A DNA stretch of 64,000 nt from Ophthalmolycus amberensis (GCA_024529925.1 JAFEUB010000811.1:1707501-1771500); one strand, 5' to 3'. Shown: positions 49,191 through 62,660, numbered from the stretch's first letter. Numbers and translations: made by a program. The notes: generated by a model from the letters alone, not told the origin.

Positions 49191-51299
49191 TATTTATTCC
49201 ACAAGGTTTGCTTTGAAAGGCACTGACAATTGTCATTGATTGACATTACTTACTGACATTACTTGTTACTGTTTGAAGGCCATATAACTGAACAACCACA
49301 ACACGACTGAATACAACATAGATACTGTATGTAACCTGAAGAACATGTTTTGCAAAGGGGGTTTGGATGCAAAATGGTAATAGCAGGAACTCTCACAATA
49401 CGACACATCATGTTGCCATAATGTGATCAACAACAAGTCATGACAAAAGGTTGTCTAAAGCTGGAATAATAGTTCCCATGTACATGTAAACTTACATTCA
49501 TTTATTATTTTCTCCAAATAAGATGTTTTGAGAGGTTTGAAAGGCATTTTTGCATGGTATTGAAATTCAGGTATCACGTAGTACGTTGCGTTACCGAGCA
49601 CATAACTGGATCCTTCTTCTGTGCAATTCCACTGAAATGGTTTTAGATCACCAACAGACTGCGACTCTACCTGACATGAATCCAGCATGTAGCAGGAGGC
49701 CGTTACACCCGCTTCTCGTCGGTTCACTTCATTTACATTTCCCTTCCCTCCAACCTCGTACAGTTAAAGAGCTCCAGCAGCTTTCCCGTGGACTGAATCA
49801 CCCCCAGGCTGAGCTGTGGATTCATCTTTTTAGGGGCCTCCTCTGGCTGGCCAATGGGCCATTCAATTGAGAGTGAGATAGATGGAAAGATAGAGAGGAA
49901 GGAAGAGCTTCATTGCCCTCTCAGCGGGGAAGCAGCACAGCAGATGGAGTCATCTGTGCTTAGCGGTGTTATTTCATTATTTAGTTATATTAGACATTCA
50001 TAAATGCATATAGAGATCAAATACACACACACACACACACTGTAAAACAGAGAGCACTTATAGAGCCCATACATCCTCCACGGCTGACTTCCTCTAAATG
50101 TCTCTCTGCAATACTGTAAAATGATTTCTTTTGAAATGTTCAGGAATTTTGGATAAATGCAGTAGATTTGTTTTTTCATCAAACTAAGTGCATTAGTTCA
50201 TGAGAAAATTACAAATGGACCCATATTTTAACGTAACAGTGCATAGTCCAAACCCAAAAAAAGAAACACTTGGTGCCATCACACAGTTTTTGAGATATTC
50301 TGCCAACAAACAAGCGTCGGCAGGTTTTGTTTTGTCAACAGTAACTAAGGGGGATAGGGCAACTGTGTGGGTCCACATTTTAACAATAAATTCCACAAAT
50401 AGTTTTTGTAAAGAGCTTTGAAATTTGCTCAATTGATAAATGTCTTGAAGAATTTGTTTATTCTTCAACGTCCGACTGAAATTGCGTCGCATGTTTCTTA
50501 TTTTAATTCCTTGCTGAAGCATACAAGTCTATACATCACGTCCTCTTTTCATTTTCACTTCCTATAATTTGGTTTCATCACAGTTACCCCCGTCTCTGTA
50601 TTAACCAGCTTGAAGGCAGTTTGCTCAACATAAAGAGATTTTTCTTGAAACTGTATTTGCATAAAGCAGTAATAGTCACAGTTCTTATCTTTGGCCAGCG
50701 GCGGCACTGACAAAGAGCCAGACAGCAGCCTAATACGCAACATTAGCATTCCAGTTAATGCCTCCTCCTTATCTTCAAACATGGACAGATGTCTTACGTT
50801 GCATGTTAGCTTGCTGGAAAATACACCGGCCTAGTAGTGCCCTGCTCTGTCGTATACAAATCCAAAAATAAATAAGAACTTTTAACATATTTGACTGTAA
50901 AAACTGTTTAGATTACAGTTGGACTTTTGGTTTTGTCTGAGCGTTGATGAAAGTGGCTCTGCTTTCCTCACTGAGACGATGAACCTTTTTCACATCGCTC
51001 TCCCTCTCTTTCCCAGCTGTCCTTTCTCTCGCCACATATGTTCGCCGGCTAATTCCTCCCCTGTAGTGGCTACTGAACGTAATCACCCCTTCAGTGGAGA
51101 TTAGACAAAGTGCTCCCTCTCCCTCCGTCCAGCAACCTTGAGGACCAGAGGAGCGCTGAGCCCCCTCCCTCCCTGCTCTCATTAGCTAATTGAAATGACT
51201 CTGGCTGGCAATGGGAGCAATATGTCGGCCTAACGAGGGAGCTGTTTGGAAGTGATTTGGGGGGCAGACGCCGCGCTCCGGAGGAACCAAGCAGACCGT

Positions 51300-51510
51300 A
51301 AAAAAAAAAAAAATGAAAGGATTATCAGGAAACACATTTCAGGTGCAGCCAATGACATTCACACTCTAATCCCTTCTTTCGTGGCTTAAAGTCCATTCAA
51401 AGGGGGAGATAGTGAACTTCAACACAGCACAGAATGCCAGATAAATCCTCCTTGTAGGTTTTTTCACCTTTAAAGTCCTGGACTGTTTATCCAACAGCTC
51501 ATATGAACTT
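51300..51510 (+). repeat. Block similar to 54420-54640
   Basis: Words such as 'cagccaatgacattcacac', 'agaatgccagataaatcct', 'tttcacctttaaag' and 'gaactttaaac' have counterparts in the same order at 54420-54640 ('ctgataacattcagcc', 'acaatgccaaataaatcct', 'cttcaccctgaag', 'gaactttaaaatg'). This may be an old local duplication or two copies of an unnamed repeat. Confidence 0.4.
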
Positions 51511-52720
51511 TAAACTTGTTTACAAGAAACATTTCATTATATTGCATCGAATGCAGAGAGGAAACATCACCATCTAAAAACCTTTCAACGCTTTAATATC
51601 ATCACAATACAGGTGGGGACATCTTTTTAGCCTGAACATTAACGGCTGAATGTCAAATGCCAGTCCGAACCTGAACTTTACCTCGTCATAATTCTAATCT
51701 TGCACCTAACCTCTATCGTTCCCCAGATGCAACTATGTCCCTGCAACTATGTCCATGCCATCCTACATGAAACTAATTGATGAACCGGTTTATTGTTGTA
51801 CAAGCAAACTGAATAAATGTTTATAGCTTCATGATAATCAATCTGGCAACAGACACTTTACTTGTGAACTCATTAATCACAGTACACCTCGCCATCTTCA
51901 TCATCTCCACCAGAGGGATAGTGCCATTGCTTGCGTGCGTGCGTGTGCATTTGTGAGTGAGCGTGAACCTCGGTGTCTGTCCGCAGCTAATCTCGCATTC
52001 TGCTGCAGCAAACTGTATATATTTTTGGGGGCCCCGTTAAGGCTGCATGCTCGAGGACCTCTCACGGTCGCTGTGACTAACACTTTCTCAAAACACCTGT
52101 TTTATACTGCAACTGACTGCTTGCTGATTTCTCACTGGCGACTCTTGACTGGCCCCTGGCCCGTAGGGGGCAGCTAGTGACACAGCTGAGAGCGCCGCCA
52201 ACCCCAAACCACTACTCTGCGGCCAGAGGCACAGTGGGGCTGAAACAGATCGCTTTTAGTGTTTTGGACGGTATGTTTGGCTTATAACTAACAGCTAACA
52301 GACCTAGCAGTACACACATGCTGAGTACCTCGCCGCCAGTCGGATTTCGTTGTTTTCATCAGCATTGTATTGCGTTTACAATACAACGACTTTGAGTTTG
52401 AATGCGGTGTTTTACGAGGCCTTAAAGGCCATTGGTGTCTAGTTGGGGGGTTAGCCTAATTGTGGGTTGTATTCATTTAATCACACAATACAGCGGCGGT
52501 CGTTGCGGACACACCAGGTGGAGATTTGCACTCTACTGAGTGCACCTTTCTAGTTTTATATCTGCATTCCCTTAGCGTTGTATGCCGTCCCGCTATAAAC
52601 CTCTAGAACCCTCAGACAGAAAGATATTAATTGGCTCTGACTGTATTAATACTGTTCGGCAAGCAAACACTTGACCCCAACTTGATTGAAATCACTGAAA
52701 CCGTCTGCAGCAGCACTGGG

Positions 52721-52896
52721 GTGTGTGTGTGTGTGTGTTACACTGCCATGCTGGCTAAGACAGACACTGAAGGATGGAATGAGGGAGAGCTGCAGGAAAG
52801 TGGAGGAAAAAGCAATTAAAGCATCTTCCCTCATGCTCGCTGCTCACCTGGTCTCGTGGGACGGTACCAGTGCGCACCACACACACACACACACAC
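52721..52896. repeat. GT run (52721-52738) facing CA run (52878-52896)
   Basis: A third complementary GT/CA pair, about 140 bp apart. Confidence 0.88.
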
Positions 52897-53284
52897 GGGT
52901 AAAATGAGCTGATTCGCGGTGTCAGACAGGTTTATTAGGTCTGTGTGGACAAATGTGTGTGTCTGTCAGTGGTCACTGTCAGACGTCCGCCGCATGGCGA
53001 GCAGCACAGCTGGGTCATCGTGTTTATAATTAAGATAAGACTAAGAGGCTGCTGCTATCGCTCCTCTTTCATTTCCATCCTCTCCCCCCTCGATCCTCCT
53101 CTCTTTGTCTGCTGCTGCTCCTTCTTCTCCTCCCTCCCTCCCTCCCTCAGTCTTCCCATTTCTCCCAGTCTTCTCCCAGTTGGCGGTTACTACAGTTACA
53201 GGTTACCTCAGACAGGTTACACCTGCTCTGATCACCAGAGTGAAAACTTAGAAACCTTCAGCTAGAGAGGCTGGTTGTGTATAT

Positions 53285-53515
53285 GACCCTTACAATAGAG
53301 GAGAGAAGGAGACGACGAGAAATGAAGAAAAAAAGATGAAGCGATAAAGAAGATTTTTTAAAAAGGAAAAAAAGGGCAGAAAGACAAAGAAACAAAGAAT
53401 GATGTAAATAATTAAGGAAAAAGACAGAAAAGAAAAATTACAAAAGAGAAGAAAAACAAAAGAAAATACAAACAAAAAGAAAGAAAAAGACAAGAGAACA
53501 AAGATTAACAAAAGC
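53285..53515. repeat. AG-rich low-complexity tract
   Basis: The plus strand is almost entirely A and G with AAAGA words. The 114-residue minus-strand frame over it is Phe/Ser/Leu-rich and not a gene. Confidence 0.8.
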
Positions 53516-53853
53516 GAGCTGGACGCTGGGAACCTGCAGAAAGTCTCAGTGATGTCCCTTAAGCCTGCACAAATCAATAGTTTCGATGCTGAAATTGAAT
53601 CAAATGACTGTGCTGTGTGTACTGCTGAACCCACTGAGAATACCAGCTGGTTTGTTTTGGCATTAAGTTGTCAATCACAAAATGACAGACAGGTTAAAGC
53701 CAAAATTAGACTTTTCGCATCCTTAAACTGTGTTTGGCACATTTTTACTTGGTCATAAAATGCAGCTTTAAAATATCCTGTACATTACTTTGTATGCCAT
53801 ACACTGTATATGTAGAGTGTGCACTATAGTGGTACATCTGTGGGGCTGTTATT

Positions 53854-54221
53854 ATGCCTGATTTATACTCCTGCAACTGTGCACCTGTGTGTGTTTAGCT
53901 GGCAGATGCAGGCACCTCTGGACCCGCTGATTTCAAATCCTTGAAGAGGCAGTCTTTGATTTATTTGATCGGTGTGGGTCAATCGTTTGGTCCAACACAA
54001 CTCAATGGCTGGAAAAACAAGCATGGAAGAGTTGGATGATGAGGAGCAATCAGTAAGATTGTGCGGAACTCCCATCTACCGGTTCTGATGTCCAATCAAA
54101 CTTCTGGGGCGTCCGCAGTGCCCGACTCGTAGTCACATGTTCGGGAGGAGCTCCCTGCGAGCTCCGCAAACCTTCTCTGCAGCTCTGTGCAAGCTTTTCT
54201 GCAGAAGTATAAACTAGGCAT
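53854..54221. mobile_element. Harbinger-like MITE (ATGCCTRRTTTATAC ends)
   Basis: The left end ATGCCTGATTTATACTCCTG and the reverse complement of the right end, ATGCCTAGTTTATACTTCTG, differ at three positions, giving about 20 bp of terminal inverted repeat. The 368-bp element carries no complete transposase. The TTA words outside the ends would fit a three-base Harbinger duplication but are ambiguous. Confidence 0.72.
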
Positions 54222-54294
54222 TACGCACAGCAGCTCTTAATCTAAATGCTATTGACAGCCTGCTGATGTTAAACTGTGTACCATGTCTGATCTC

Positions 54295-54350
54295 TTAGTG
54301 TAGCGCGTTAGCATGCTAACATACGTTTCTTGGCACTTGACACAAAGTTC
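54295..54350 (+). repeat. Fragment of the 62290-62660 repeat family
   Basis: 'gttagcatgctaacatacg' followed by 'gacacaaagttcag' matches part of that family. Confidence 0.35.
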
Positions 54351-54419
54351 AGGTTTGATTTTCTCATTTCACATTTGCGTTTTGGTGGAATCAGACCGGC
54401 ACTAAGACCTGGAAGTTAA

Positions 54420-54640
54420 AGAGGAAGAATATACAAAAAAAAGCATATTCCAGATGCAACTGATAACATTCAGCCACCTTATAAACTGATAAACACTAAT
54501 CCTCTCGATTTGTTTTCCAGCACAGTGGCTTACACACAATGCCAAATAAATCCTGTGTATTTCTTCACCCTGAAGAATTGCATTCTTTGTCTGGTTAACA
54601 GGAACGAACTTTAAAATGGGTCACAGCAAATACCACCGTA
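54420..54640 (+). repeat. Block similar to 51300-51510
   Basis: The counterpart of the block near 51300, about 3 kb away in the same orientation and clearly diverged. Confidence 0.4.
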
Positions 54641-55513
54641 TTGCTCAGATTCCTTGTGTTAAATCACAACAAGTGAACCAGCTTTTAAGGGCATTTTAAT
54701 TCACGACCCATTTTTAATTCTTTGCAAAAAATACCCTCAAAACCATTCGACACAACCCGCAGTGCTATGCGCAAGGCATTCTCCTCGCTGCAGTAGTCGT
54801 CATAATGACATGACGCTCCTACAGTTCACACTGTGAAGAGTTTTGTGAAGGATCCGTGAGATCAAAGCCAAACACAACAGCTCTCATTCCATCACAGACG
54901 CCCGGCAGCGGGATTTGTACTCTCGTCACCACGCAGAGGCGGCATGGTACGAGGGTACGAGGGTTAGACGAGTAAATGGAGGTGTTTGCCGCCGGAATGA
55001 TTTCCCCGACTCGCTAATTGGCTCAGCTTGTCCACGTTGAGGGCATTCAACTCACATAATTACTGCCGGGGCTTGTCAACCAACGACAAAATGGAATTTG
55101 TGACTGAATGTGATTATTCCCTGGAAACTGGAAGCGCCGCAACTATTTGACTTTGTCACTTTGATAGCAGTTTTTTTCTCTCTTTTTTTGACGTGTTCGT
55201 TTTACGTCCGGCGCGCGTAAATCATCCACCGCTCGCCTCGACAAACAAAGAGAGGCCAAAGGAGCATTAGAGCGCTCCCCCTCATCATCCCTCTCGCCTC
55301 ATCCTTCCTCCCTCTCTCCGCACAGCTTTCAGCTGGGTGATTAATGAAACACGTAACTCATTTATCATCGCTAATGTCACTTTCCTTAAGGCCTGATTTT
55401 AATGCTGACCTAGTGGAAAAGACATCTCCGTGGAAGAGAAAGGGGAAGGAAAAGAAAAGAGGGCGAAGCAGCTTGCAGCACAACCTTGAAATGTCTGTCC
55501 CTGTCATATGTGA

Positions 55514-55514
<1 letters not shown>

Positions 55515-55551
<37 letters not shown>
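55515..55551. repeat. (GT)n microsatellite
   Basis: About 18 GT units. Confidence 0.95.
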
Positions 55552-55552
<1 letters not shown>

Positions 55553-56767
55553 TGACCTAATGGGGTGATGTTGGACGATTAAAACCATTAGCGTTGATCT
55601 TCCCGTCACAGGCGCTCGTTCAACTCTGCAGCTTTTGATTCAGTTCAGAAGTCTCCTCAGAATTTTTGCCCCCATTATTGACTTATGTTGTCAGCGGGCC
55701 ACTTCACACTCAATGAGAGTTCACAGCACATTGTATCTGTTGAACGTGTACCACTTTACGACTCCGTTTACATTGCAGCCGATCATCTTGTAAACCATGC
55801 TGCCGTGTCTTCCATCACTATTGCATTTTTTCTTTATGATATGAAACTGGAAAAGTCAGCTCTTTTAGTGTCATATCATAGAGAAAATTCATCAAACCTT
55901 TTTTAAAGAGGGGTGTTGCATTCTTTAATATCATTATGAGGACATTTTTTAATACAATAATTAAAACACGACCACGTATCGACACTGTGACGTGTAGTTC
56001 AACCCTTATTTTGACTCGTAGGGGACACAATGAGCAACAACAACTGTCTTTTACAATTGTGCAAGGTTTTACAAAAAATATTTACACACAACTATTGCAT
56101 GGGAAAATAACACACATAAATCCAAATGTCTTAAAATATAGGGTGCATTTAAAAATTGTCAACAATTTGATAAACGTTATAGAATATCACACTTTTATTC
56201 CACACTATCTGAAATGTACACGTTACTACAGTACATGTGGGTAGTGCCGTGCATCCCAGCTCTGCTCTCTGGTGTGTTGGCGCTCTGGGATCCTGGTAAT
56301 GGAGTCAGAAAGACTAACACCCTCTCTCTCTCTCTTCCTTCAGTAACAAGATGCGTCTCGCTCTCCTCCACCCTCCCCACCTGCCTCTGTGTGTGTTTGT
56401 TTCTCTGGTTATTAAGCTGCTGTCAGTGGGTGGTATGGCGCTCCATCCATTAACACTGAGCACCTCTGGGCCCCTGGCCACCCTCTGTACACACACACAC
56501 ACACATACCAACACACAGACACGCACAGGGCCACAGGAAGTCTTGTGGTACATACGCTGCTCTGATGGAGGGCATCTTTTGCATTACTGAGGTCACCGTC
56601 CACCTGCCTGTGTGTCACAATCACACATGGACCGTACAGTGTACACGGCAGCAGCACACGATGTAAAGCGCAGACTGATGCATTTATGAGCAATAAAGGG
56701 GTGAGCTGGGCTGCTTCACACTTTTTGCTCTTAGATTTCTTCAAATAAATGTATCTATTGAGATTAA

Positions 56768-57022
56768 AGGGCCAGTGTGTAGAAATCTTTTGTATTTTCG
56801 TTACCTTAGAATGAGCAGTTGGTATCTGCGGTTCCTCTTCACTGAGTCCACTATGTTGCACCGCCATGTTTCTACAGTAGCCTAGAACAGACGAGCGCTG
56901 GCTCTAGATTGGGGCATTGGCCACCGTAGTTCTCTTAAACGCTTCCCACAGAGGAGAAGTTTCAGTTGGTTGCAATCTGCAACCTCGCCGCTAGATGCCG
57001 CCAGATCCTACACACTGGCCCT
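56768..57022. mobile_element. MITE flanked by TTAA (piggyBac-like)
   Basis: The ends AGGGCCAGTGTGTAG and CTACACACTGGCCCT form a perfect 15-bp terminal inverted repeat and lie directly inside TTAA words (56764-56767 and 57023-57026). Internal 'gccgctagatgccgccagat' and 'cgccatgtttctacagtagc' match a common fish repeat as I remember it. TTAA flanks are the piggyBac signature; no transposase is present in the 255 bp. Confidence 0.82.
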
Positions 57023-58594
57023 TTAAGATCAATATCTTTCACACTTCTAATCTTTCATACTTCAACTTTGATTTAAAACATTATGTATTACCTGAATTCC
57101 CGTTTTAGCTTAATACGTTTGCAAGCTGACAGTGTTTGAAACATTTCCCTCTCGATCAAAGTCGCAGCTAATACGCAGCTAATAACAAAGATGCCAAAAA
57201 GCCTAATGTGTGTACTTCCCCCTATGAAACACTCAAATGTTTATTATTTTTTAAATTAAGTGCGATTGCTAAAAATAACAAGTTTGACATTTGGTACAAA
57301 GTTCATTTTTATGGCTGAAAGAGGCACTGCGACATTCGGCCCCGGTCTCCCCTTTATGTATCCACAGAGACACTTGTATTACTAACAGGAGGACCTTTGC
57401 ACATTCTGACAGATGTTGGCTGTTACACGGCACGCCTGTAACAGTTTTACCGCACTCACATAGTGTTTCCACAAACGCTGAAGTGTCCTCGTCTTTCAGT
57501 GAGAAATAGCTGAAAGTCAAGTGATATAAAGCAGAGAGAGAGAGAGAAGAGTGCAGGGCAGCATGGGACAAAGAAACAGACGACGCTCACAAGGTTCGGG
57601 CAACATCACAGGGTGGAGCAGAGACGTACAGTGTACCGTATAAAGAGATAGAGCGGAGTGAAGCTGGTAACATTAAATATAACATGATCTATTTGCTTTG
57701 CTATTGGTAATGGGATCAAATAGTGGGGACGATTGTACAGCAGAAACCTTGCAGGGTGTTTCACTGCGAGATTGAAATCTGGGAAATATCCCCCGTGAGT
57801 TAAATCAGCCTGGTACAATAACTTGTCGAGCAAGGATTTAGAAGGAAATGTGACTCAAATGTGCTTCAAAACTCTCGACACGACCTCCTACACACCAGAG
57901 GCAGAAGAAGCATCAATGATGCAAGACAAGCAGACGGAAGCAGGGAGGCAGACGTTGCTAGATGATGAACGAAGCCTGGGTCTTTTTTTTTTTTTCCCCA
58001 CAAACAACTTTTGGAAAAAAGGAATAGGGTCGTCCTTGTGAGAATAACAATGTGCTCGTTAGAGCTCAAACTGTCGCCGCTACCACAGTGTCGACACATT
58101 AGTAACTACTGATTGGTGATGGCAAATCAAAAGCCCAACAGTCCTCCGTAGGGCTGCAGGTTTGACACAAAGTCATTCGATGCATTATTACAATAAAAAA
58201 TATATATGGATTAGTGGAGCTTTAAGAAAACAGCATCAATGTACTGTTTAAAGACCGCAAAGACTGTATCATCACTTGCATGATATCATGTCACGATCCC
58301 AAAATTCACACACACACTCCGAGGCAGGCAGACAGTGAAGAAATGCGAATGTGTGCCACCTGAAATCTGTGCGCGTGTGTGTGCGGCAGTGTTTTTGGAG
58401 GCAGAAGATCTTGGACATCAAACATTTATGGCGGTTGGCTGTGGCATCGGGAGCTACATGTGTGACAGCAGCAGGTGAGGCTTCAGGAGGAGAGCGGCAT
58501 GAAAAATGGATGAACCTCAGCGGAAAAAAAGGAACCATCTATTCTGAGAAAGAGATAAGGAGGCCGGGAGGAGGTGGAGGCAGGCGAGGGGGGA

Positions 58595-58617
58595 GGGGGG
58601 GGGGGGGGGGGGGGGGG
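58595..58617. repeat. G23 homopolymer
   Basis: Twenty-three G after a G-rich lead-in. Confidence 0.9.
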
Positions 58618-58983
58618 TCACCTCCTATGTGTCTGTGCATGTACTATGTGTGGGAGGATGTCAGTTGTCTACCCTTGTGGCAACCAGTTGGGAGTTTCAC
58701 ACCTTAAGGTGTCAGAGGATGCTGCTGCAAAGAGAGGTCAAAGTGTTGGTGGTGGGAAAGTTTGTGTGGGTAGAAGCTGAGGGTCAGTGTGCTCTCTCAA
58801 AGACCATTCCTTTCATCCGTCTTTCTGAAGACCCGACACTTGATTCTGAAGGGGGTTTCTGTTAGTACCCTATCATATAAATAACTTTTACTGCAGTGAA
58901 CGGTAGAATCTGAACGCGCCATTTTATCAACCTAGACGTAAACTGGCGTTTGAAACTGGACCTGAACTTCCTTTACCGAGTAC

Positions 58984-59340
58984 AGTGGTGCTCAACCTTT
59001 TACGGGCACACAGCAGAATAATGAAGTTAGTGTTCAAAATCAGAAAATGCATTTTTTTCTGCTTATTGGTATCTAAATGTGTTGGCATATGACGACTTGA
59101 AGTCCTACAGTTAAGCGAAAGGGTGGAATGAATATGCTTAAATTAAGAGGTAGGTGTGTAGGTGCGGCGCTTTCCACAGTGCTGAAACACACTCAGTAAG
59201 TCTATTCTGAGGCAAAGTATATCACTGGTACTAGTGATGTAATGTTTAAAACATTCCCCAGTCTAAAATACGTTATTTAATTTGTATTATTTGACTTCCA
59301 CCTGGCGACCCCTTTGAGAGTCCCGACCGTAATAGTTTGG
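58984..59340. mobile_element. Degraded hAT/Charlie-like remnant
   Basis: The left end CAGTGGTGCTCAACCTTTT resembles the common CAGTGGTTCTCAA terminus, and 'gcgacccctttgagagtccc' occurs near the right side. The matching right terminus is lost. Confidence 0.4.
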
Positions 59341-59950
59341 AGGATAAATCGTATTCTAGCTATCGTCATTACTGGTGATCAGACAAAGAGGTAGAACCCA
59401 GCCAGAAGAGTCCAGAAACCGAACTAGGTTCATCCCCACCTGTTGAATAACCGGGCTTCTCATTTGAATATGTCATGACCAAAACCACAATACTACCGCA
59501 TGGAAATATACAGAATATCGGAGCACTCCGGGTAGCATATTCACAAAACTGATATAGGACTCATCCAGGTTTACAAGGACAAACAGATACTTCAAAAACC
59601 TGATCATAATCTAGCTGCTAATGCTAATCATTTATACGGTTTTAGCTGATCTTACTTGCCCTGAATCAATACTATTGTCTTTTTTATTGACTCTTTTGTG
59701 AAGCAAACCTTACAACCCTCTTTGGAAAACAAAGCTTATTATCATTCTAATCATTCCGTCCCTATCAAAGTTTCATAGTTTATCTCAATCACAACATGAG
59801 GAGTGATTAAAAACCCTGGGAAAAGACGGTGCGCGCACGTCGTGTTAAATTAGCAGAGATCTGAGACGCCGCATGTTAATAAAAGTCACACCGGGTAAAT
59901 GGACGCGCTCAAGTCCAATTACCAGTGGTCCAGAGACGGGAAGAGAAAAA

Positions 59951-60029
59951 GGGGGGGGGGGGGGCGGGGAATTGCCATTCAATTGAGTATACGCAGGTGG
60001 ATGGAAAGGTGGGCGAGGGGGGGGGGGGG
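59951..60029. repeat. Two G runs (59951-59964 and 60017-60029)
   Basis: G14 and G13 runs about 50 bp apart, giving strong guanine-quadruplex potential on the plus strand. Confidence 0.85.
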
Positions 60030-61414
60030 TGTTGGTGGAGGAAGAGCTGGAGTTAAGTGGCATTAATGAGAAAAAAAAGGGATCAGAGCGAGGGAGTTTG
60101 GCTCGGCGGCAGCAGAGATAAGGAATTAGCAACGGAGTAGCAATCGTCTGAGCTGTCAACCGCAAATGGGGAGAGGTAGCATGTGTGTGTGAGAGTGTGT
60201 GTTTTTGTGTGAGAGAGAGAGAGTGCACTGAGCTGGAGGATAGGATGAGTGAGTTTGTGTTGGCTGGGTGCAATTAGTCTTATCAGGTAAGCAGTAGAGC
60301 CGTAATGAATGCAGCTGTTTGGCATATTTAACAGGCTGGCTGGCTGACACCTCCAGGTAGAGCGGCAGCTCTGAGGGGGCTTTGTATTTACTGTCTCAAA
60401 CCTTACGATACTTACAACTTTACCATGACTATTCATTTATTTTGCCTTTTACATTTTGTACGTGTTGTTGCTGTGTGATGGCTTTCGTAATTTGGCAATA
60501 GGAGAATAGGTTGAGGCAACTGAACTGAGCGTCAAAGGGAAGAAGGTTTATTTGGGGCAATTACATTTAAAGGGTCATGTCGTTGTTTTGTACCATGAAG
60601 GAGTATTTCCAATAATTCAACTGGTCTGACTTTCAGCTTTACCTCCACATCAAATGTTTTGGTTAATCTGAATTAAACGGTTTGTTTTTAGACCCGGGCT
60701 TTTCTTTCTATACTGTACATTCTTCTGTGTGGAGGCACACACAAACATGCAGGTCTGTGGACAGTATGCGCTCTCACTATATGTGCATCTTTGAAAGGAC
60801 GCCCATGTGTGTTTGTGCAGCTGAATATCTGCAGGCTAGCATCTCCAGCTGAGCCCCTCTCTCTCAGCAGGGGGGGTCTCTGTGTGCATCCTTTTTTTTC
60901 CCCCTCCGCTACTTAAAGGGCACAAACAGCCCTGAAACCTGAATGTTTTCAACCAATATGGTTGCATAACACATTAAAAAGTAATAATAATAGACAGATT
61001 TTTTTTTCTTTTTTGCCAATTGAGAATATTTTTTGCTCTCAGAAACAAAGATAGTGACTTGAACTGAAATGACCATTTTCTCATTTTGCAGTAAAACACA
61101 CAACAGGTGTTTTTTGAGTATGAACCATTAGTCACAACTTGGTAAACAAGTGAAAAACATTTTGAGTGGGTGTGGGTGGGTTCCACCATCATTGTATTAC
61201 AGAACACTGCTTGGCAAGAATGTAGAGTTTCCTATTAAATCGTAATGTGGGGGAGTTAAATGAAATTCTGCTTCAGGGTACAGCAGGCTTTAGCTGGCCC
61301 TGCATCAGTTAGCATTGCACAGTTAATCATGTGTATTTGTCCTCTAATGAGTGAAACCTCGTATGCAAACAGTTTCTAAATGTCTCATTATCAGTATTAC
61401 GTCTGTTGAAATTG

Positions 61415-61830
61415 TTGAGTCGGGTATCGGATAGTACGCAAGTTGTGTCACTCGCTACCCGATCCTTACGTCCTGCCCGATCAGTACTGCACATGTGCCA
61501 CTCTTAAAAAAAGACGAGAAAGAAGTGAGATGGCTCACTCGTTACTTACATCATCAGCTCTGGAAACAGGAATGCACCTGTCTGACTTTATCAGTCCCGA
61601 TAACGATAGCGTTACCTGAGCTTTGGATATCCGTCGATACGGAGTCCCAATCCGATACCAGTGTTTTTTTAAACACTGTATGCCTCACTGTGTGGAAGTG
61701 ACTGGATGATTAATTTAAGTGTAAGGCAACATCAGGCTTGACTTAAACCTTGCTTACTGTGTAAAACTAAATATAACAAATAAAAACAGTTTTAAATGTA
61801 CTGAATTGTTATTTATGGAAGTTATGGTAG
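61415..61830 (+). mobile_element. Remnant of a hAT-like repeat rich in TATCGGATA words
   Basis: 'gggtatcggatagtacgcaa', 'gagctttggatatccgtcga' and 'ttaaacactgtatgcctcac' are in the order I recall for a fish hAT-derived repeat. A related piece ('gtattggccggtacgcaa', 'gggtatcaggggtatcag') lies at 62040-62120. The ends are not resolved. Confidence 0.45.
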
Positions 61831-62289
61831 CCCACCAGTAAAACCGCGACATGCACAGTATATGCAGGGCTTTGGTTTCGAGGGTTGGCACTAGTGCTGC
61901 CAATTTCAAACCACATTGCATTTGTTCCTATTTTACCGGGTTTAACCTGAACCAGGATTAACCACAATGGTAGCAATCATATCACTTTAATTCAGGATTA
62001 GTGGTTCGTTTTTGACCCACTGGCACCCAGGCGTTAGTGAGTATTGGCCGGTACGCAAGTCAAAGTATCGGAATCACTATCAGAGTGTATAAAAGGGTAT
62101 CAGGGGTATCAGAACATCTCTACATTCATAGAGCTGAAGGACTTAACAGACACAATCGTTCTTCCTCAGAGCAGAAATAAGAGCATCGGAATAGCCTTCA
62201 GGATGGCGGACCGGAACATTTTCCGGGTCAAGCGAAGATCAGGTATCAAGTAAAATAATTGGGATGTACCCTTAGCCCCGCTAGCTCTT

Positions 62290-62660
62290 CTGTGAGGTTG
62301 TACTTAGGCTAAGCGATGTTATGAGCTAAATCCTTAACGTGCTAAAATGCTTACAGTGACATTACTAACATGCTGGTGTTGAGCTGGTGATGTGAACCAT
62401 TGTCACCATCTTAGTTTAGTGGTCCGCATGCTAACATTTTCTAAATAGCACAATACGCAAAGTACAGCTGAGGCCTGATGGGAATATGTCTATTTTGGAT
62501 ACAATAGTATTGGACAAGCTGATATTTTGATCTGATGGTGGCGCTAGATGTAAAGTCTGATAATAACCAAAGTTATTACGATTCATCCTGAGGGGGAAAT
62601 GAATGTCTGAACCAAACTTCACAGCAATCTGTCATACGGTTGTTGATATAGTTCAGTCTG
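62290..62660 (+). repeat. Interspersed teleost repeat, plus copy
   Basis: 'ccgcatgctaacattttct', 'cagctgaggcctgatggga', 'gatggtggcgctagatgtaa', 'tcacagcaatctgtcatac' and 'agttcagtctgtaccaaag' occur in a fixed order also seen, inverted, at 9100-9370. This is the longest copy in the window. Confidence 0.65.

Larger units (their letters stand above)
39601..50100. other. Probable upstream intron, part 2
   Basis: No exon recognised. Named contents are the LINE-like fragment and 18-bp minisatellite at 39640-40127, the 14-bp minisatellite at 41297-41366, the TGTCCTCAC repeat copy B at 45217-45650, GT runs, the compound microsatellite at 48617-48699 and a dispersed repeat at 48775-49190. Positions 40700-41220, 41700-44940, 46270-48600 and 49200-50020 show no structure I can name. 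Confidence 0.55.
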
